From assembly GCA_022571135.1 (NCBI GenBank), contig JACZYK010000032.1:1-15441 (forward strand): a stretch of 15,441 nucleotides of DNA. The letters are read 5' to 3'. Shown here in pieces: positions 13,493-15,441 of the stretch (positions within the stretch are counted from its first letter, which is position 1; each line of letters opens with the position of its first letter). Under the pieces are notes generated by a model. That model saw nothing but the letters and a program-made list of their open reading frames with translations, ran no database searches and was not told the origin of the DNA. The DNA comes from Bacteroidota bacterium (GTDB lineage Bacteria > Bacteroidota > Rhodothermia > Rhodothermales > UBA10348). Both the position numbers and the translations under genes were made by a program.

Positions 13493-15441
13493 GTCCGAGA
13501 GAGCATTCTTATCACCACCATGGTCATGTCGTCATTTCTACCCGCCGCTTCTATGAAGTGATGAATATCTTCGGTCAGCAAACGGAGGATGGCGTTTGCC
13601 GATCGATGTCCGATCCGACCTACCTTGTCGACCAGGCGGTCGTCTCCATAGAGTTCGCGGTCAGAATTCATGGCCTCTGAAAAACCGTCCGTATAGAATA
13701 CGAGTGAATCTCCGGGAAGCATCTCAAGACTGATTTCATCGATGGAGTCATCGAAAACGTCTCCGTCGGCAAATCCGATAGCCATGCCGGTAGGCCTCAG
13801 AACCTCTGCTTTTTCACAGGCCGCCCGCTTGAGGATCGCAGGGTTATGGCCGGCTCGGGCGAACGTAAACGTTCCCGAAGTCACATCGACTACGCCGTAG
13901 ATCATGGAAATGAACGTGCCCGCGGGGGCATTTTTTCGGAAGAGTAGATTAAGTTTTCGCATCACTTCCGAAGGCGATTCGATAGTGCGGCTCAGCGTCT
14001 GTATGACGCCCTTGACGAAGGTCATGTAGAACGCCGCCTCAATGCCTTTTCCGGATACGTCTCCGACGACGAAAGCCATACGCTCCGGAGACAGCTCGAT
14101 GAAATCGAAATAGTCACCGCCCACCTCGCTCGCCGGCAGGCACATTCCGGCCAGGTCTAGGCCCTGGATGTGCGGCATGGTCCTGGGTAGAAACGAGGCC
14201 TGGACCTGATGGGCAATCTCCAGCTCCCTCTTGTTTCGCGCCTGTGCGGCCATTTCCCTCAGGTACTCGGGCACGAAAGCTTCGACGTTCTCTCCGGTTC
14301 TCCTGTTGAACACGCCGATGAATCCAACGACGATTATGGCTGAGACGATCAGCAACATGAGGAAGGAATCAAGGAACGCTGGAGATCTCGTGACCAGAAG
14401 GCCTTCGCTGAGTTGCCATATCAATCTCGCTATGAAGAGGCCAAAAAAGGCCGTCAAAAAGTCGTATCGCAGGAAGGTCAGGGCGAGTACAAGCCCGGCG
14501 ATTCCGGACGCACCGATCGTCAGCCATCCACTGTGCAACTCAAAGGGGGCAATCTGGAGAATGCCTCCTCCGGCAGTAATGCAGGCGACGACAAACCAGG
14601 CGTGCCCCCCGAAATGGCCGGCGAACGAACCTACTCCCAGAAACAGAGCCAGCGACACGAGAAATCCTATCCCGAAATTCCCCGCCGATGACCAGATGAC
14701 GGGGCGGTAGGAAATGTCTGTGAGTAGATTTTCATCCAGTTCAATGCTGAGTTCGGGATATGCGACAAGTGCAAGAACTCCGATACCCAGCAGGATGCCC
14801 GATACGGCCATTCCACGTAGAATTGCCGTACCCACGAGCGTATTCATGAAGTCCCCCGTGCGGGAGAGCGAGAGGCTCATGAGTTTTTCCGGCCAGACAT
14901 CGCGGGTCACCGAGTCCGTTACGGCTGAGATGATGAACACGAACAGGGCCATCGCTCCGGCGGTAACGGAAAAAACGAACAGGCGTCCGACAATCGACCA
15001 TAAAAGGCCGGACACTCCGATCGTTATGTTCTTGAAGAGAATCGCATAGGTGCCAAACATCAGTCCGACGAGCAGCGCGTCGAGCATCGCGCTTTTGACG
15101 TCGATGAGTTTCGCCATCATTCTCCTGAAAAACGCGATGATCAGAACGATAGCAAGCAGGACGTATGCCCCGACCGTTACAGCTTCGAAGACATACTGCG
15201 TGATAATGCTCTGATTCTTCTCCGGATTGAAGACAAGGTCCATCTCCTGCAGCGTGCCCCGGGACGATACCGTCAGGTCTACCCGTATGACCTGTGAATC
15301 GACAGGGTCATGGGACTGAAACCTCAACTCGGCGATCTGTCCGGAGCCGCTGCCAAGTACGCGAAGAAATTCGACGATCCAGGTGCCGCCCCGGAGAAGG
15401 AACGTGGGCGCGAAATATTTTCCGAGAGCAACGACCGAGGT
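13489..15441 (-). CDS. Membrane-bound SpoIIE/PP2C-type Ser/Thr phosphatase (5' end beyond window)
   Basis: The reading frame is open to the right edge, and the 38 residues upstream of a possible TTG (15327) look coding, so the gene is probably truncated by the window. Residue numbers here count from that TTG. An extracytoplasmic segment leads to about eight or nine hydrophobic segments (about 48-67, 84-104, 113-136, 164-190, 213-234, 240-262, 269-308 and 320-340). A short helical linker (about 352-378) joins a full SpoIIE phosphatase domain: QASFLP, GGDYFDF with Asp405, VVGDVSGKG with Asp423, ARAGHNPA, FYTDGFSEAMN with Asp547, and RNDDMTMVV with Asp599 and Asp600. All metal-binding acidic residues expected for PPM-family activity are present. 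By family knowledge such proteins dephosphorylate anti-sigma-factor antagonists. No anti-sigma or antagonist gene is seen nearby. The stop overlaps the punA start by 4 nt. Confidence 0.9.
   Translation of the reverse strand, partial: TSVVALGKYFAPTFLLRGGTWIVEFLRVLGSGSGQIAELRFQSHDPVDSQVIRVDLTVSSRGTLQEMDLVFNPEKNQSIITQYVFEAVTVGAYVLLAIVLIIAFFRRMMAKLIDVKSAMLDALLVGLMFGTYAILFKNITIGVSGLLWSIVGRLFVFSVTAGAMALFVFIISAVTDSVTRDVWPEKLMSLSLSRTGDFMNTLVGTAILRGMAVSGILLGIGVLALVAYPELSIELDENLLTDISYRPVIWSSAGNFGIGFLVSLALFLGVGSFAGHFGGHAWFVVACITAGGGILQIAPFELHSGWLTIGASGIAGLVLALTFLRYDFLTAFFGLFIARLIWQLSEGLLVTRSPAFLDSFLMLLIVSAIIVVGFIGVFNRRTGENVEAFVPEYLREMAAQARNKRELEIAHQVQASFLPRTMPHIQGLDLAGMCLPASEVGGDYFDFIELSPERMAFVVGDVSGKGIEAAFYMTFVKGVIQTLSRTIESPSEVMRKLNLLFRKNAPAGTFISMIYGVVDVTSGTFTFARAGHNPAILKRAACEKAEVLRPTGMAIGFADGDVFDDSIDEISLEMLPGDSLVFYTDGFSEAMNSDRELYGDDRLVDKVGRIGHRSANAILRLLTEDIHHFIEAAGRNDDMTMVVIRMLSRT

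Noticed and set aside
15325..15327. TTG at 15327 as the start of the phosphatase gene.
   Set aside because: The 38 codons upstream to the window edge are open and protein-like, and no ribosome binding site stands out before the TTG.

Overview
The window looks like a chromosomal segment from a moderately GC-rich (roughly mid-50s % by eye) member of the Bacteroidota assemblage, most plausibly Rhodothermia/Balneolia-like. The reasons are two bacillithiol genes (bshB1, bshC), a PUR/DUF3276 nucleic-acid-binding protein, a DUF151 nuclease with a UVR tail, and start codons that mostly lack clear Shine-Dalgarno sequences. This placement is inference from gene content, not from a marker phylogeny.

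Layout. Positions 1-3928 (+ strand) hold two tandem, diverged copies of a large exported protein: a glutamine-amidotransferase-like (GATase-like) N-terminal domain, a NodB/polysaccharide-deacetylase-like barrel whose catalytic motifs appear lost, and a C-terminal beta-rich domain. The first copy is cut by the left window edge. They converge on a run of genes that are all on the - strand and fill the rest of the window. In transcription order from the right edge these are: a SpoIIE/PP2C-type membrane phosphatase (cut by the right edge), a trimeric-type purine nucleoside phosphorylase (4-nt overlap), a PUR-domain protein, a HisC-like aminotransferase, a DUF151-UVR nuclease, bshC, a RelA/SpoT-type HD hydrolase (1-nt overlap with bshC), leuS and bshB1.

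How the genes fit together. bshC and bshB1 supply two of the three steps of bacillithiol synthesis, and bshA is not in the window. The HD protein has the motif set of stand-alone alarmone hydrolases (MESH1/SAH type) and is probably translationally coupled to bshC. The phosphatase and nucleoside phosphorylase form a second tightly coupled pair. The longest non-coding gap is about 201 bases (7531-7731), so no stretch over 300 bases lacks a gene. I found no rRNA, tRNA, CRISPR array, insertion sequence or prophage gene.

Most notable points: the tandem NodB-like pseudoenzymes; a 17-bp tandem triplication that has rewritten the stop codon of leuS; a leuS that resembles the actinobacterial/planctomycete subtype rather than the usual Bacteroidota type; the coupling of an alarmone-hydrolase-like gene to bshC; and an AT-rich intergenic patch with two palindromes upstream of the PUR gene. 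I did not find convincing evidence of an entirely new defence or mobile system here.
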